Assembly: GCA_037903475.1 (NCBI GenBank)
Contig: JBAJFG010000380.1
Coordinates: forward strand, 1-64,000
DNA: 64,000 bases
Reading direction: 5' to 3'
Source of the DNA: Ancylostoma caninum
Lineage: Eukaryota > Nematoda > Chromadorea > Rhabditida > Ancylostomatidae
A model generated the notes under the pieces. The model saw only the letters and a program-made list of their open reading frames with translations. It was not told the DNA's origin and searched no databases. Made by a program: the position numbers and the translations under genes. Shown here piece by piece: positions 46,026 to 58,209 of this stretch. Each line of letters begins with the position of its first letter. Position 1 is the stretch's first letter.

Positions 46026-46451
46026 TGATGATTTTCAAATGCATACTTCCATGATCTAATATTACTTAATTTTTCAGTACCTTTATTATTCCATCCTAAT
46101 CCCCGGAGTGGCAGACCTGCCACTTTTTTCCACGCCTTCTGCCTTGCCACCCGTGCATGCAGCATTTTACGGAATTTATATGGAGAGTCCTCTGGGATTC
46201 AACGCTAGTAAGGGAAAGCCACATTAATTTTGAAAAGGAAATCTTGAAACCACCAACCTCACTTTCGAGTTTCGTCAAGTTGACTGCCTTAGATTCTTCT
46301 CCTTGTGCTCCCTTCACGGTCTCTTATGTGAGACCACTGTCACTCCTAAGGTTGGGCGGAAAACTGCGGTTAATTAACTTTTACGTTCGTTTCTAGTTTT
46401 TTTTTTCACGCAAACCGTGGTATTATTAATGAAGAAGAATGAATATAATAC
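46026..46451. other. No recognised gene
   Basis: A 79-codon plus frame and a 73-codon minus frame overlap; neither is recognised. Spacer between a Helitron and a mariner. Confidence 0.4.
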
Positions 46452-47678
46452 TAGGTCGTCGCAAAAGTTTCCCGCCACTATTCGATCTTTTTTCAATTTT
46501 ATTTTTTTTATTCAATACAGCTGGTATTTAATGTACATATGAACCATTATTATCTACAACATATTGCCATTTACCCGGTAACTTGTGGATACTGCTTATA
46601 TAGAAATTCTGAGATTTTGATGCGAAAAACTCGCCGAGCCACTTTTTGAGTTGCTCCAAATCGTCGGACTTCTTGTCTCTCAGGTGATTGGATAACGACA
46701 AGAAAAGATGGTAGTCTGTGGGCGCTAGGTCTGGTGAATACGGTGGGTGGGCCATCCTAAGCTGTGCAGTTTTTGCTGGGTCTCTGTCGAAATGTGTGGA
46801 CGAGCGTTGTCACGTAAGAAGTAAACTTTGTCTTGTTTCCCACGAACAGCCGCACCGACGCAATCCAGTTGCCTACAGTAGATTTCGACGGAGACAGTAG
46901 AGTTTGTTGGTAACAGTTCCCAGTGAATGATTCCTTTGCAGTTTCACCAAACACTGAGCATTACCTTCTGAGGGTGTAGTTCTGTTCGCGGCGTTGGGAT
47001 CCCAGGTTCGTCGCGTCCGAGCCATTGGCGCTTTCTCGTGTGGTTTGCGTAGGGGACCCACTTCTCATCGCCGGTAACCAAGTAGTCCAGCCAGGTGAAA
47101 ATCCTTCGAAAAGTCAAAAGTTTCATGCATGCATCTCTGCGCACCTGGAGCTGGCGACTACTCAGATCGTGAGGTATCCATGCGCCGTACTTCCACGTTT
47201 TTCCGGCACTGCACAGGTGAACGACCGCTGTATTGTAATGACACCGGAGTTCATGTGCCAGTTCACGGGTATCGCTGCGGGGATCCTCTTCAATTAGCTC
47301 TAGGAGTCGCTACTGACTTCAACTGGTCGACAGATCGTGGTTTATCCGTCAAGTCGAAATCGCCATTTTTGAACTTCCGAAACTAAACTTTGGCCGTGTC
47401 GTAGGAGACAGTCGAGGGACCCATTGCATCACATATGTTTTTTGCCGCATCTCTTGCACTGCTGTTTTTTCTGAATTCGTAAAGCAGAAGGAGTTAAACC
47501 TGCTTCGAGTCTAGGACGATTTCTTCGGCCATAATCCCAACCGAAAGCCAAGAGAAGAAAGGTGTAAGTAGTCCATTGACCAACCTTCATATACGTTTCT
47601 GATAGGAAGATGCAAAACAATCCTGAGGAAACATGTAAGATTTCGGAGTGAATGGCGGGCGGGAAACGCGACAACTTA
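46452..47678 (-). mobile_element. mariner transposon, full length with TIRs
   Basis: The low-coordinate end is TA-GGTCGTCGCAAAAGTTTCCC. The other end read inward is TA-AGTTGTCGCGTTTCCCGCCC. Both are TA-flanked, and the length of 1227 bases is normal for mariner (about 1.25-1.3 kb). The right terminus has lost about three bases relative to the left (CGCGTTTCCC against CGCAAAAGTTTCCC). It carries one transposase reading frame on the minus strand, described separately. Inserted at TA as expected. Confidence 0.93.
46528..47532 (-). pseudogene. mariner transposase, frameshifted
   Basis: Starts MAEEIVLDSKQV then a stop. It continues LLLLYEFRKNSSARDAAKN, then MGPSTVSYDTAKV (stop), FRKFKNGDFDLTDKPRS (paired helix-turn-helix domain). 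Then RRDACMKLL, LVTGDEKWV, NHTRKRQW, HPQKVMLSVW, FLRDNARPH, HPPYSPDLAPTDYHLFLSLS and KLPGKWQYVVDNNGSY. The D,D34D triad (GDEKW, RDNARPH, APTDY) is intact, but at least three stops and three frameshifts make it inactive. The usual length of about 345 residues is retained, so decay is by point mutations and small indels. Confidence 0.93.
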
Positions 47679-47689
47679 ATAATATCATG

Positions 47690-48420
47690 ACTTAAAATAA
47701 CGGGCTTCGTCTGTGTGTGTAAGTGTGTGTGTCTGCATGTCACGAAATTCGTTCATCCTGCTTTGAATGAATAGTAGGGCGGTTATCCTACTCCAATCAT
47801 ATCTCTAGGTTGTTTGAAGACTCACTGCGGGTCCACTGCTTTGATAAGGGTGCGCCGGCGCCCAGAGGTAAGAAGACGGGTCCACTGTTGTGATAAATGT
47901 ACGTCGGCGCCCAGAAGGGGGAAGAAGGGTCCACTGCTGTGATAAGTGTACGCCGGTGCCCAAAAGTGGGGGAGACAGATCCACTGCTGTGATAAGGGTG
48001 TGGCAGTTTCCAACAGTTTGAAAGCGTCAAGAGGGAGAGAGGGAGATCACATGAAATCCACTTATCAAACCGCTGAACCCGTCAGCCGGCGAACCTCTAT
48101 TCGATACTGCGCATAGCAGTCAGTATTGCGTCAAAGGCACCTATCAGGGTCCAATGTTATTGGAGGAATGCGCCTACACCAGTTAGAAAAAAAGCAGTAC
48201 ATGACGAGTTCTCCTGTAAGTGAGTGCTGTAACAGAGCGCAATATTGGTAAGTGTCAAATGATGGCACCCTTGTAGAAGGTGTATAATGTGCATTTGTGT
48301 CCTTTGCTCCAACTCAGACCATCTCCACTGTTGATTCCCTCTCATTTGTACCTATCCATACCCCACCGCCCTCTTTTATACTCAAGCTAACTCTTATCAT
48401 TTTTACATACATGTGTTAAC
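47690..48420 (+). mobile_element. Minisatellite-carrying element, copy C
   Basis: Leader TAAAATAACGGGCTTCGTCT, GTGTGTGTAAGTGTGTGTGT and ACGAAATTCGTTCATCC at 47694-47757. Then 3-4 units of about 50 bases (47828-48005) with GGTCCACTGTTGTGATAA and GCGCCGGCGCCCAGAGG-type sequence. Downstream CTCTTTTATACTCAAGCTAA then CTCTTATCATTTT (48372-48405) matches the trailer of copy A. It starts only about 12 bases beyond the mariner end. No coding capacity. Confidence 0.65.
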
Positions 48421-51400
48421 CACTCTCCTCTGAAAACAAATTTGCGACCGCCTAACCGAGGCGCATGCTATCACTGTTGTGAATTATTTCCTTACTTTTA
48501 CCCATTCCATCCGAATATGCTTGACTAACTGACTTGTATGATCTTTTTTATATGCAGTCTTGTGAAGTCTTGTGAATGTTAGAGAATCTAAGAAGAGGTG
48601 GTCTTTGACTTGAGAAATTAAGGTGTGGAGCCCGAGGAAGCCTCAAATTTGCGAACTGAATGTGGTGGATCTCTTCGTAGATATACAGACCTAGATGCCT
48701 CGAAATCCTTGCTACTATCGCTTCTCGTCCTGATTTCAGAGTCATCAGAATGGCTAAGAGACCTCGTTGTTCAGCCAGGCCTTTGAAGGCAACACCTTCG
48801 AGATATCTTTAATGATTTTTGCATAGATAAGGTCTCGTTGACTGTCAATAACAAAAGAGAGCGTGAAACACCATGTATTCTACCCCTACTAACTATTTCC
48901 CGTTTTTTTTTTGCTGGATTAGGCCGAACTGTAGCCGCGGAAATAAACTATCTGCTAGTAACAGGAGATCAGATCATAGGATGTTCGAGGTTGCAAAGTG
49001 CCTTCTTTCGAGCAATTGTTGAACTGGTTGGCTACAAAGGTCCGGTACTCAGTGTTTAATTTGTGCAGCAGTTTGTTCTATTCTAATCCTGGTTGCACTT
49101 TGTAATCTTTTTTTTTCCTTTGTTTTAGCACTTTGTGAGACATATCAAATAGTAATGGAAAGTTATTCTTTGGTAATTAGCAAAGTTTAAATATCGATGT
49201 TCAGCATTACACTAGGGCTAATATCCGCATGGGGTACAGCGCCAGTCTCAGGCCTGTCTTGTGACGATCGCTGGAGCTCTTAACTACATAATATGGGCTT
49301 GAGTGTAGTGTAACAATTCCAGTATCCTGTACCTGTTAGGGGCAGTCGGGGCAGTATGTATTAGCTCGGAGAATAAGATCGTGCGCTTTTTTCCATTTGT
49401 TTTTTCTTTCGCGGTGACTTGAACTCCAACCTCTTGATTTGCCGTCATAGTCCATTTTGTAGCCTTTAACTTGCTCCTTCCTAACTTGTATTATTAGCGC
49501 GCTCCTTATTTTTTGCTTCCCCTGGTTTTCTACCGCTTAGAATGTAACCCTCCATGTCGAAAAAAGTGAACCCCTCCGCTACCGACCACCGTTCGACTTC
49601 AATTCGCATTAAATATGGCTGGCAGGTGGCTAAGGATATCAATGACGTCTATAGAGTATCCTTTCCTGCTGAAAGGACAGCACAGAAGTAGTATGCCTGC
49701 TTACCTTGTGAAGTCTTTGATTCACTTCATGAAGTTTGATCCAAGAATTGCGGTTGCGGATTGCGCCGTCTCAAACAACACAATTTTTTTTGTAAACATA
49801 GAGTGAAGAAGCTGACCTGTCAGCTTTCATAGAAGAGGAAAGGAGGAATGTAATCCGCGCAGTGTGGTTGGTACTGTTTGTTTAAAGGAGTGCTTTCCTT
49901 GCTCATGAAGGAACGCACGAACTTACTCCCCAACCCACTACACTGTACAATGGCCACTCATTTGGGTCAACTTTGTGAAGTTATCAAAGGTTACACATAT
50001 TCAGGGAGAAAGTCAAATTTCCTTTTTTTATTGGATGGTATTTGGAGGCTCAATGGTTTGTAGCTATTCCATTTCCTTATTTATTATTCATTACTTTACT
50101 TGTTCTGCACAAAGATTGCCTACAAGAGGGTGCTGTTCAAGAAATGATGGGAAATCTTTGGTATAGTTGTGTTTTGTTGTTCTTGTCCGTGATGTACCGG
50201 AGCATCATCCTGAAGTCTTGGAGTCAAAAAGCCTCTACGCAGCTCTTGCTTGGGTGAAAGCAATTAGGGTAGTTTTGGCCATGGTCGGAAAAATTGCTTG
50301 AAGCCTCCTAGAGAAGCCTGATTAAGATCTTCCCCAACGCTTTCTTGTTGCTTCTTTCACTCACCTTAACACTGTCATTTATTGAGCAGTGGTCTTGGCA
50401 ATTCTGGAAAATATCGTGACAAAGTGTGAATTCCTGCTTTTTTATCTCGACAGTTTCAAGCCAATCATCGATTTTCGTGAACTCTCTATTGTAACAGAGC
50501 GATTAAACGAGACATTAGCAATGATGATGCCATCAAATGTCCTCCCCCGGAGTGCAAAAAGCCCCGACAGGGAGGGCTGGCTGACTTCAAACAATAGTGG
50601 GTGCACTCTGTCAGCTCACTGGCATTCAGGTACAATCTCTGTGGATTGCTGTCTCGAGTGCTCTAATTTCATGCCAGAATCACTACTCACGTGAGCATTC
50701 TGAATCCCTGGATCCTTTTCTTGCCCCGGATTCCACGTCCTATGATGCGGGGAACTTTGAGCCGTTCCCAGCCGTAAGCAGCGATCGGAAGGCACTCGTT
50801 AATCTAGCCAACAACTCGCTTCTCGTTTTTCTTCCCGTTTGCATCACTAATCGACTAGCGGACTATATTAGAAGTCAGTGAGAGCTCATTACGCAAGTTT
50901 CGTTGTTTTCATGGCCACGAGCTGGTGACTGGTCCTCCTCGAGGCTTCGTTGTTTTCCAGACTTCCTTGAACCTTCTCGTCGCTGAATTCTTGCAGTTTT
51001 CCGGAAGATATGGGGTCTAATAGCTGCTGAGCAGTACTTGTTAGTGTTGATGCTTGCTTGTCTCATTAGCATGCGCGGTCGTCTGGCCCGGGAATCTTTG
51101 GCCGCGGTTATCCGTCAGCATCGCCTTTTAACCAACACCGAACGGGTTGGGTTTATCCAAACAGCAGTGACAATGGCCGAGTCGAGTGGAGGAAGTCGCT
51201 CCCGTTGTTTGTCTGCCTGAACACAAACGCTTGGCTTTCAATTTATTTATTTTTCTTCGATTAGTTCGGTTTTCGGATATTGTCTCCAGAGGGTGATGTG
51301 ATTCTGGGCACCGAAAATCCTGCAGTGAATCACCAGAGGGGCTCCTCTCCTAAAATGCTCAATATTGGCTTAGTTTTCCCTCCTTTTTCAGGTCCATCGT

Positions 51401-52978
51401 TTCTGAAAGTAGGATCATCCGCCTAATATGAAGGGAGCAATTGTTTTACTATGGACTGCCTTTTTTGTTGGCATATTGAATAAGTAAACAAAATAAATAA
51501 ACTCGATGGTGGCACAACTTTTCTAATAGTTTAGATATTCTTCCCGTACTTGTGATAAGGTGCAATTCTATGATTTAATTGTCGCGCATTCTGACAACTG
51601 TTTCAAATGGTCGTAGAAGGACAAGATATTAAATTTGCTCTCTTTGTAAGGCGAAACATTTTTCTCTACTGCTACTTCCTTTTCAATGAAGAACGATCAG
51701 GATTCAATGGCTTCTGATATTTAAAACTCTCACGGACATCTTTTCTTTCTTTGAAATCTTGTTTCAGTATCTTCTCTCTTTTCTTTCTTTTTGATTGTTA
51801 TAACTTAAGAACCACTATTACCATAACATAAGTAAGTTACCTGAATAACTTGTAACCTGTTCTATGCCTGAGAAGAAGCGAAATCATCGTATTCTCGTTT
51901 CTCTTTCTTTTTTTTATCAAAGATTTGTTTGAATTTGAATTCAAGAATTCAAGAATGACTCAGAACCTTGTTCCATTATCTCGATGGAACTGACCAAACC
52001 CAATTCTCCGGGATTAAAGCTTGTTGGGCACCACTTATGGTCAACAGAAGATGTCAGTGACCCATCTACCTCAGTTCATACATATCATAGCGAGAAATTT
52101 GCTCAGACCGTAAAGTCAGCTTGCGCATTGTTCACTGTCTCTGTCTTTTCCTTCTTAATTTTCATTTATTTATTTATTTGCTTTCACAACTTATCTAAAG
52201 ACGGCGAAAAACTTGTTTTCCGATGCTTTTACACACTGAAATTTAATGTTTTAGTGGTTGTTTTCGGAGGATGCTAATTCAAGAACTAATCTACGTTCTC
52301 CTTAAAAAGCGCAATAGATACGGTAGAATAGATTCAAATAGCATATGTAAAGAACTATATTGTTAATTTTTTGGTGTTGATTTTCGCTCAAAGATTGACT
52401 TGATTAACAGCACAATATCACATGCATATGCTCTGTTTTTTTTGCAGGTGGATATGGTAACTAAACGAAGAATTCAGCTTCCCAGCATCAATCTACTGGA
52501 AGTAAGGAAAGCAACCTTCAGAAAAAATTGGATGGAATTTTCACGCAAACCTATGATTTATATATCTATGTCTGGGAAATCTGCTCGAATTCGTCAGTCA
52601 TATTAAATTTTTAGGGCAATCAGCACGCCATTGGAAATTTTGCAGCAAAACTCTGGGTGAAATCGTGGCAGCTGCTTAGTTTTGCTGAATGCTTACTGAG
52701 AAGTACGTAGAACCAGATACCCTCTAAGTACCTCCCCTACATCTCACAGTTTTCGCTGCTCAAAATTACAGATTTTTTGTCCGATCTCCGGAGAACTGCT
52801 GCTCCTTCGTTTTGTTCTTGTTTATAAGCAGTTTTATCTCATTTTCATACATAAGAATAGGAGTGTTTGGAGGTGTGGGGATAGAAGAGAGCGCTGTAGC
52901 GCGTAGGAAATACTTTGGAGGTTGAGGAGGAGGGTGGCTGAAAACCTCCACCATGGCTTTGTGTGGCTCTAGGTTCAC
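48421..52978. other. No recognised gene in 4.5 kb
   Basis: Scattered frames of up to 101 codons (50389-50694, 51984-52277 plus). At 52448-52500 a TTTTTTTTGCAG acceptor, a short open segment (VDMVTKRRIQLPSINLLE) and a GTAAGG donor form an exon-like unit of 53 bases, without a known family. A minus-strand frame at 48548-48820 is listed separately. No repeats recognised. Confidence 0.35.
48548..48820 (-). CDS. Unrecognised coding-like open frame
   Basis: An open stretch of about 90 codons reads YLEGVAFKGLAEQRGLLAI, then LMTLKSGREAIVAR and LGLYIYEEIHHIQF, ending in a stop. Balanced amino-acid composition and lack of repeats make it more exon-like than most frames here, but I know no homologue and see no clear acceptor. 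Could be chance. Confidence 0.25.
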
Positions 52979-53896
52979 TACAGGTTGACAACAAAGTCTT
53001 TGGCCAAAGATTTTATAGCAATTATTTCTTGCGCTTTGTAAGGAAACCGATGACTTTGTATTCGCGTTAAAACCCGAATGTCTCGAACACGAATGCAAAA
53101 TGTCATAATCCATATCCCTGTTTGAACCTTGTATGATCTGCAAACATGAAACCAGGTAGAGATGGAAATGGCCGCAAGTGGAATCTCCGTGACATCTTTT
53201 CCAAGAACTCTTTTTAATTGGCTTTCCAAATCACCAATTTTCTGCTCAACATTGAAGAGGCTAAGCTTTCTGTCCCAGGGAGGAGGTCCGTGTTTGAGCT
53301 TGCTTTATTGACCGAAGATGATCAGTAGACTGTTAGCACCACTTTTCCCTACTAGAATGCACAAAACAAAGGGCAAAAGTGGGCAGAGCGAAACCCAGAG
53401 AGGTATATTATTTCATTGGCTTAAGCACATCTGACAAAAATAAGGTGGGCTTTTGACAAAAGTTTTCCATCAAGTTTCAAAAGAAAAAGCAACAAAAAGT
53501 TGGTTCAGGCTCTTCAGTCCCTGATTTCACCAAACCATCATGTTTGCTTAATAATTACCATGCTCCCTGGAACGGAGACCTCTGGATTTCTGAACTGTAG
53601 TCGCTAAAGCGCGGAAGTTGAGCTAACTTTCGCTCAAACACCAGCTTGCCTAGCATAGACCTAGCAAGGAAACAGGGTCATAAATTCTCGACCAACCTGC
53701 GGCCCTCGTGCGTTGCAGTAGCCAACGGTTTTGTCAACTCTACGGAGAACCTAGAAGAGATATCCGAAATCTAAGAGTGGATTCTTAAAGCGCATGAATT
53801 CTACATAGCCCAGATAGAATTTCAGACTGCTAGCCCTCCTGATCCCAGTTTTACAATTTCTTTTTATTTGGCCAAAGACTTTGTTGTCACCCTGTA
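52979..53896. mobile_element. 918-bp TA-flanked TIR element (Tc1/mariner type)
   Basis: Left TA-CAGGTTGACAACAAAGTCTT then TGGCCAAA. Right read inward TA-CAGGGTGACAACAAAGTCTT then TGGCCAAA; 27 of 28 bases match. TA duplication fits Tc1/mariner. Adjacent to the left end the minus strand reads LKRVLGKDVTEIPLAAISIS then TW, reminiscent of the LKR...W..IP...LR.....F C-terminal segment of such transposases. The catalytic core is not recognisable, so it is internally deleted or decayed. Confidence 0.82.
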
Positions 53897-54883
53897 TTCA
53901 GGCTGGCCATTCTTGCTTCGATTTTTCGAGATCGGCTCTCCTCCCGAGTCTCAACAACTGCCATTTAATTTTCGCCTAGTTGGAGATGAGAGGCGTAAAT
54001 TAACCCTTCAGCAGACAATCAAACGGTTGTCATGGTTCTCGTAACTCACAGTTCCCGTTTGCGAACATGTTCGGTCTCATAAAATTCGATGGTTTTTCCA
54101 GTACTTCGCAGTTTACAACACTTTATATTCTCGAATCTCGCTGTTTTGAAGGCTATAAAGCTTTTTTGTTGGTTTTACGTCCCATATGTCCGAGTTCTAT
54201 AATATTCAGGGGGAGGGGGGGGGGGGGAAGAAGGGCATGAACGTGAATTATGTACCTACTTTTTGAAGCTTCGAGCACAATATCCAAGGAAAAGGCTTCA
54301 GACCTTAAACTCTCTTACTAATTCTTTATGAAGAATAAATGAAGAGGCGCAGGGTTCTCAATATGAAGAACAGTTCCTGTTTCGGCATTTTTATTAAATC
54401 AAAAAGCCACAATCGTCCTCTAGAAAAGGCCCCTCAAAACATTAATCAAAGGGTTATATCCTTTGATTCCTTCTTGGATAGGATACAGTAACTGCGAGTT
54501 TCATACTGTGTGTCCCAAAATTACGGTGACCCATGCCTATCGTTTGCATCTTCAGTTCTCTGAGTGCCTCCTTGTTGGCCCATAACTTATACGTTTGGGG
54601 TTTAGCTTAACTCTTGTTCTTGCAATAAAATCTAGAACATTTTGAAAGATTGCTCATAATTACCACTGCATCAATGGTCGTTCCAGCCACCCACGGATCC
54701 GGGTACTCTGATCCCTAGACCTTCAGTGATTTCCTACCCAGCTTCCAAATATTTTATTCAGTCCTCGTTGCATGTTTCGCTGCAAGATACGAGTTCTGTT
54801 CAATATGGGAGAGAATCTGGAATTCCGACCCTCCTCTTCATTTCTTAAAATTATAATTAGTCCATCCACATCCTGCTATAAAC
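53897..54883. other. No recognised gene; poly-G tract
   Basis: A run of about 12 G interrupted by one A lies near 54210-54228. No conserved frames or inverted repeats noted. Confidence 0.4.
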
Positions 54884-55080
54884 ATGAAAGATGACGTAGC
54901 ACAAAACCAACCGCTCCCTCCCACTCCTACGGATGATTATTCAATTTACTCCACGAGCCCTCTCTATACAACTGCACTATGTTTGAGTGGAACGAGTGGA
55001 TCGTTTCTTTACCAGCTTCCTCCAAGTAATCGATTTATCGATCGATACCAGATTGCACAGAAAGGCGAGCTGAAAAAAGT
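54884..55080 (+). CDS. Unrecognised exon-like open frame (possible first exon)
   Basis: Begins ATGAAAGATGACG and reads MKDDVAQNQPLPPTPTDDYS, then a Ser/Thr/Tyr-rich stretch and SGSFLYQLPPSNRFIDRY. The PLPPTP motif is the kind bound by SH3 domains. Near 55083 the frame runs into TTTAAAGGCAGAGGGTCACC, which resembles the terminus of the MITE at 30412, and then into the EAVDLID repeat on the opposite strand. It may be a disrupted host exon. No homologue recognised. Confidence 0.3.
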
Positions 55081-55098
55081 GTGTTTAAAGGCAGAGGG

Positions 55099-55450
55099 TC
55101 ACCTCGTTCTGCCTGTTGGATTTACCAACATATCCAAGACCTCATCATGTTGATCCCTAGGATGTACATCAACAGGCACAGAAGCGACAAAATCCCCATT
55201 TTTGAAAGGCTCGAACTGGATAAAAATTTGGAGCCCGGAGGCGGATCGCTCCAAGCTGTGATGGCTGCCTGCCACGGCTGCCGCGTCGGTCAATGAGTCT
55301 TGGCGTGTCCAATCGATAAGATCAACGGCTTCACATGTCAACTCGGGTTGGCAAACTGTTACCGACCCCGTCCTGGAAGACGGGTTTGTAGACCATTCTG
55401 AGACAATTTATGTACACCGTTGGAACCATCGCGCCGAGTAGATGCAGAAT
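55099..55450 (-). pseudogene. Decayed coding repeat, copy 2 (EAVDLID family)
   Basis: The minus strand reads CEAVDLIDWTRQDSLTDAAA, then VAGSHHSLERS, LQIFIQFEPFKNGDFVAS and VPVDVHPRDQHDEVLDML. The first part parallels 41438-41745. The upstream part (VPTVYINCLRMVYKPVF) also matches in another frame. An ancestral protein is implied, but I cannot name it. Confidence 0.5.
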
Positions 55451-58200
55451 CTGCTGTTAGCTGAACTACGAAAATGAGGTGGACCCCTGCCTTTAATTAC
55501 TACTCAAGTGTACAAGCGCTACCTGCGAAGTCATCATCTCATCGTACTTAAGATTTTGCTGGGTTTTGGGGTGTTGAGGGATCTGGAGTTCACTGAAAGA
55601 ATGAATAGTGAATTATCACGAACCACGCGAGAAATTCACGAACTTGGAGTGCTGTTTCCCGTCCAACTAAGCGCCCTCCGTTTGACACTCGAAGCTCCCG
55701 CCACGCGGAACATGCAGACAATTTGGGCCACTAATGTCCATTCAATGCGGAGTTGAGCATTTCGACGGGTGCTGAATTTAAATTCGGTTTCCTTACCTAG
55801 AATGTGGCAAAACTCTTGCTATCGGACATGGAAAAGCTGAATGAAAAGAGAATCGTGCTGCTTCACGATGTTTCTCGGGTTTCCAGTCATTGTTTAGGTC
55901 CAGTAAATTTGAGGAAGAAAATAAATAATAAATCTTTACCAGTTCAGAATAGTAGACAGACATTCCTTACCATCTAAAAGTGTTTTTACCTCATTTCTTA
56001 GCAAAAAACTCCTGGCACATTATTGGCGGGTGTTTCTGCGTACGTAGTTTAGCGAGGTAGAATCCCGTTTGAAAGGAAATTAAGTAGTCTTATGGGAAAT
56101 CTTTATCTGCACTTTTGTTTACGTAGAGTTCCTATCTATTCCACATATCCATTTAACCCTCTTTTTCTTTCCGAAATCGGAATTAGTCTCTTTAGAAGCT
56201 CTGAAAAAAAGCGTGATTCTCCATAAAGATGCTGTCTTGTCAGCTCAAAGGACTTTTGTATCCATGATCTTTAGTTTGTACACTTCTAAGTATGTATTTA
56301 CTAAAATGGTGCATGAAACAATTCAAAAAATCCTATGTGTTTCTCTTCTGTTATACACAGCTTCCAGCTATGTCGATTTGCCAGTTTTCCTTTTCATTCC
56401 TTTCCTTTTATTCCTTTTTCCCTTACTTAGCACTATTCAACTACATTCGTCTCAGAAACCGGAATTGCCCTGAAATTTTGTTCGCTCATAATTCGCCTGT
56501 TTGTTTGACGCGCTCATATCGTGAGTAATGCTCATTTTCTACCACTGTGCCACTCTTGCAACGTTACGGCAGGTTTATGATAGCTGGTGTCTCATAGATT
56601 AGATGATTCCACTTCTGTTTTTGAAGGTGTTATGTGATTTTTCTTGAGCTGGATAAGGACATCGCTTTTTTATTACGGGGATTAAAAACCGGAATTGCGT
56701 CATTCAAAGGATTTTGAGGTAGTCTTTTCTTCACTCGAGAGCTTTCATCCATCATTGCAGGTGGCGTTTCTATCGTTTTCACATTTGCATTTCTGATTCC
56801 GACCCTTCCTTTCTCATCAGAATGCACTTCTCATAAATCTTCTATTTCCGATCGGCAAGTGGTGCTTATTTTTGCCCCGTATTACATCTCTTCTTCACCC
56901 CTCGATCCCCGCTTGATTTCCTCTTTTTCAAGATTGCCTTGTCTGTAGCCAAAAAGTCTCGCCTGTCATAAGTGCTCAGTATTAGTGCAAGTACATCAAA
57001 GAGCTTGCCCTGGGATAACACCGAGCCGCCGCGATTGACGTGATCAGCTGATTTTCAACGAAAAGGATGAAATGTCTGCAAACAGATCGACGTCTAGCTG
57101 TCAGAGGCACGAAAGGAGACAAGCTGTCGTGGGCTCTTTTGCTCATTGGACTTTATACCGGCCGGGTTCTGTTTCTGGATGTCTCCACGCAGACGAAACC
57201 CCCCCCCCCCCGCTTGCTCTCTATTTCTAACTCAACAATTTGCTCAGGTCTCCTAAGTCAAGAGGCTCACTAGCTGGCATGCTTGACGATTTAGGAAAGG
57301 CTAATTAGGTTACACGCTGTATTTTTCCTAGAAATCTCCACAGGCGTGAGGCATGACCATCTGTTTATTGCCATGTATCCAGAAAGAAAATAAAAACTAG
57401 ACTCGTCTATATTTCTCGAGCGCATACATACATTTAAAAGTGGTTTATTTACTTGATTAAAATAGGGTTTCATTCAATTTCCTAGGTTTTCAATGTACTA
57501 AAGCGTATTATATTTCTTAGCTTAGGTCCAATTTGTTCAGATTAAGTTCATTTCTGCCGGAAATTGAGAGGAATCGAACAGAAAAACTAAGTACGCGGAA
57601 TCACACAGCAGAAAAATTGAAAACATAAGGTATTAGAAAATTTATAATACTTGAAACGCGGAAGAATTCGTGACGAATCGAACATCCAGTGCTCTGCAGA
57701 AAGAACGCCTTTGTAATAAATTTTATTCTTTACTTAGGTACATAGGTGTATGTGTATACTCCTCAACATGGTAAATAGAATAAGGAACATAAATAATAAC
57801 ATAATAAGGAACAGGAAATAGAATCATGTGTTCGCCCGTACAACTGCGCACACATCTGTAAAATGTTGACTTCCGCATTCAATAATTTTCCCTTCTTGTT
57901 CCTGTCCCCATGATACGAGATTTGAACCCCAGCTGCTTTCCATAACATCTGAGCTCATTATCCTGAAGCGGGAAAGGTATAGGCATTGAAAAATAGAATA
58001 AACAACATGACAGGGTAATCGGGTGTTGCGGTCGTTACCAACAAGATGTGCTTCATAGTTGAGTTCTTGAACGCTGCTATCGAACTCTTTTTATGTTTCT
58101 ACATTGCACTTCAAAGCTCTACGGTACGTAAGAGGTGCAATTCTTACAGTATATGTACCGTAACATCACAGTGATCAGTCACAGATGGTAAGATTACAAT
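55451..58200. other. No recognised gene
   Basis: A minus-strand 65-codon frame at 56630-56827 (MHSDEKGRVGIRNANVKT...) is hydrophilic and exon-like but unrecognised. Poly-C tract near 57200. A tRNA-like segment at 57895-57965 is listed separately. Rest unassigned. Confidence 0.35.
57895..57965 (-). ncRNA. tRNA-like B box and A box (degenerate)
   Basis: On the minus strand ATGAGCTCAGATGTTATGGA resembles the A-box/D-arm region (AGCTCAGNNGG) of a tRNA. GGGGTTCAAATCTCG is a good B box 24 bases later. The arms do not fold into a full cloverleaf. It shares GGTTCAAATCTCG with the segment at 27165-27245, so both may derive from one tRNA-related SINE family. Confidence 0.3.
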
Positions 58201-58209
58201 GATCGGATT

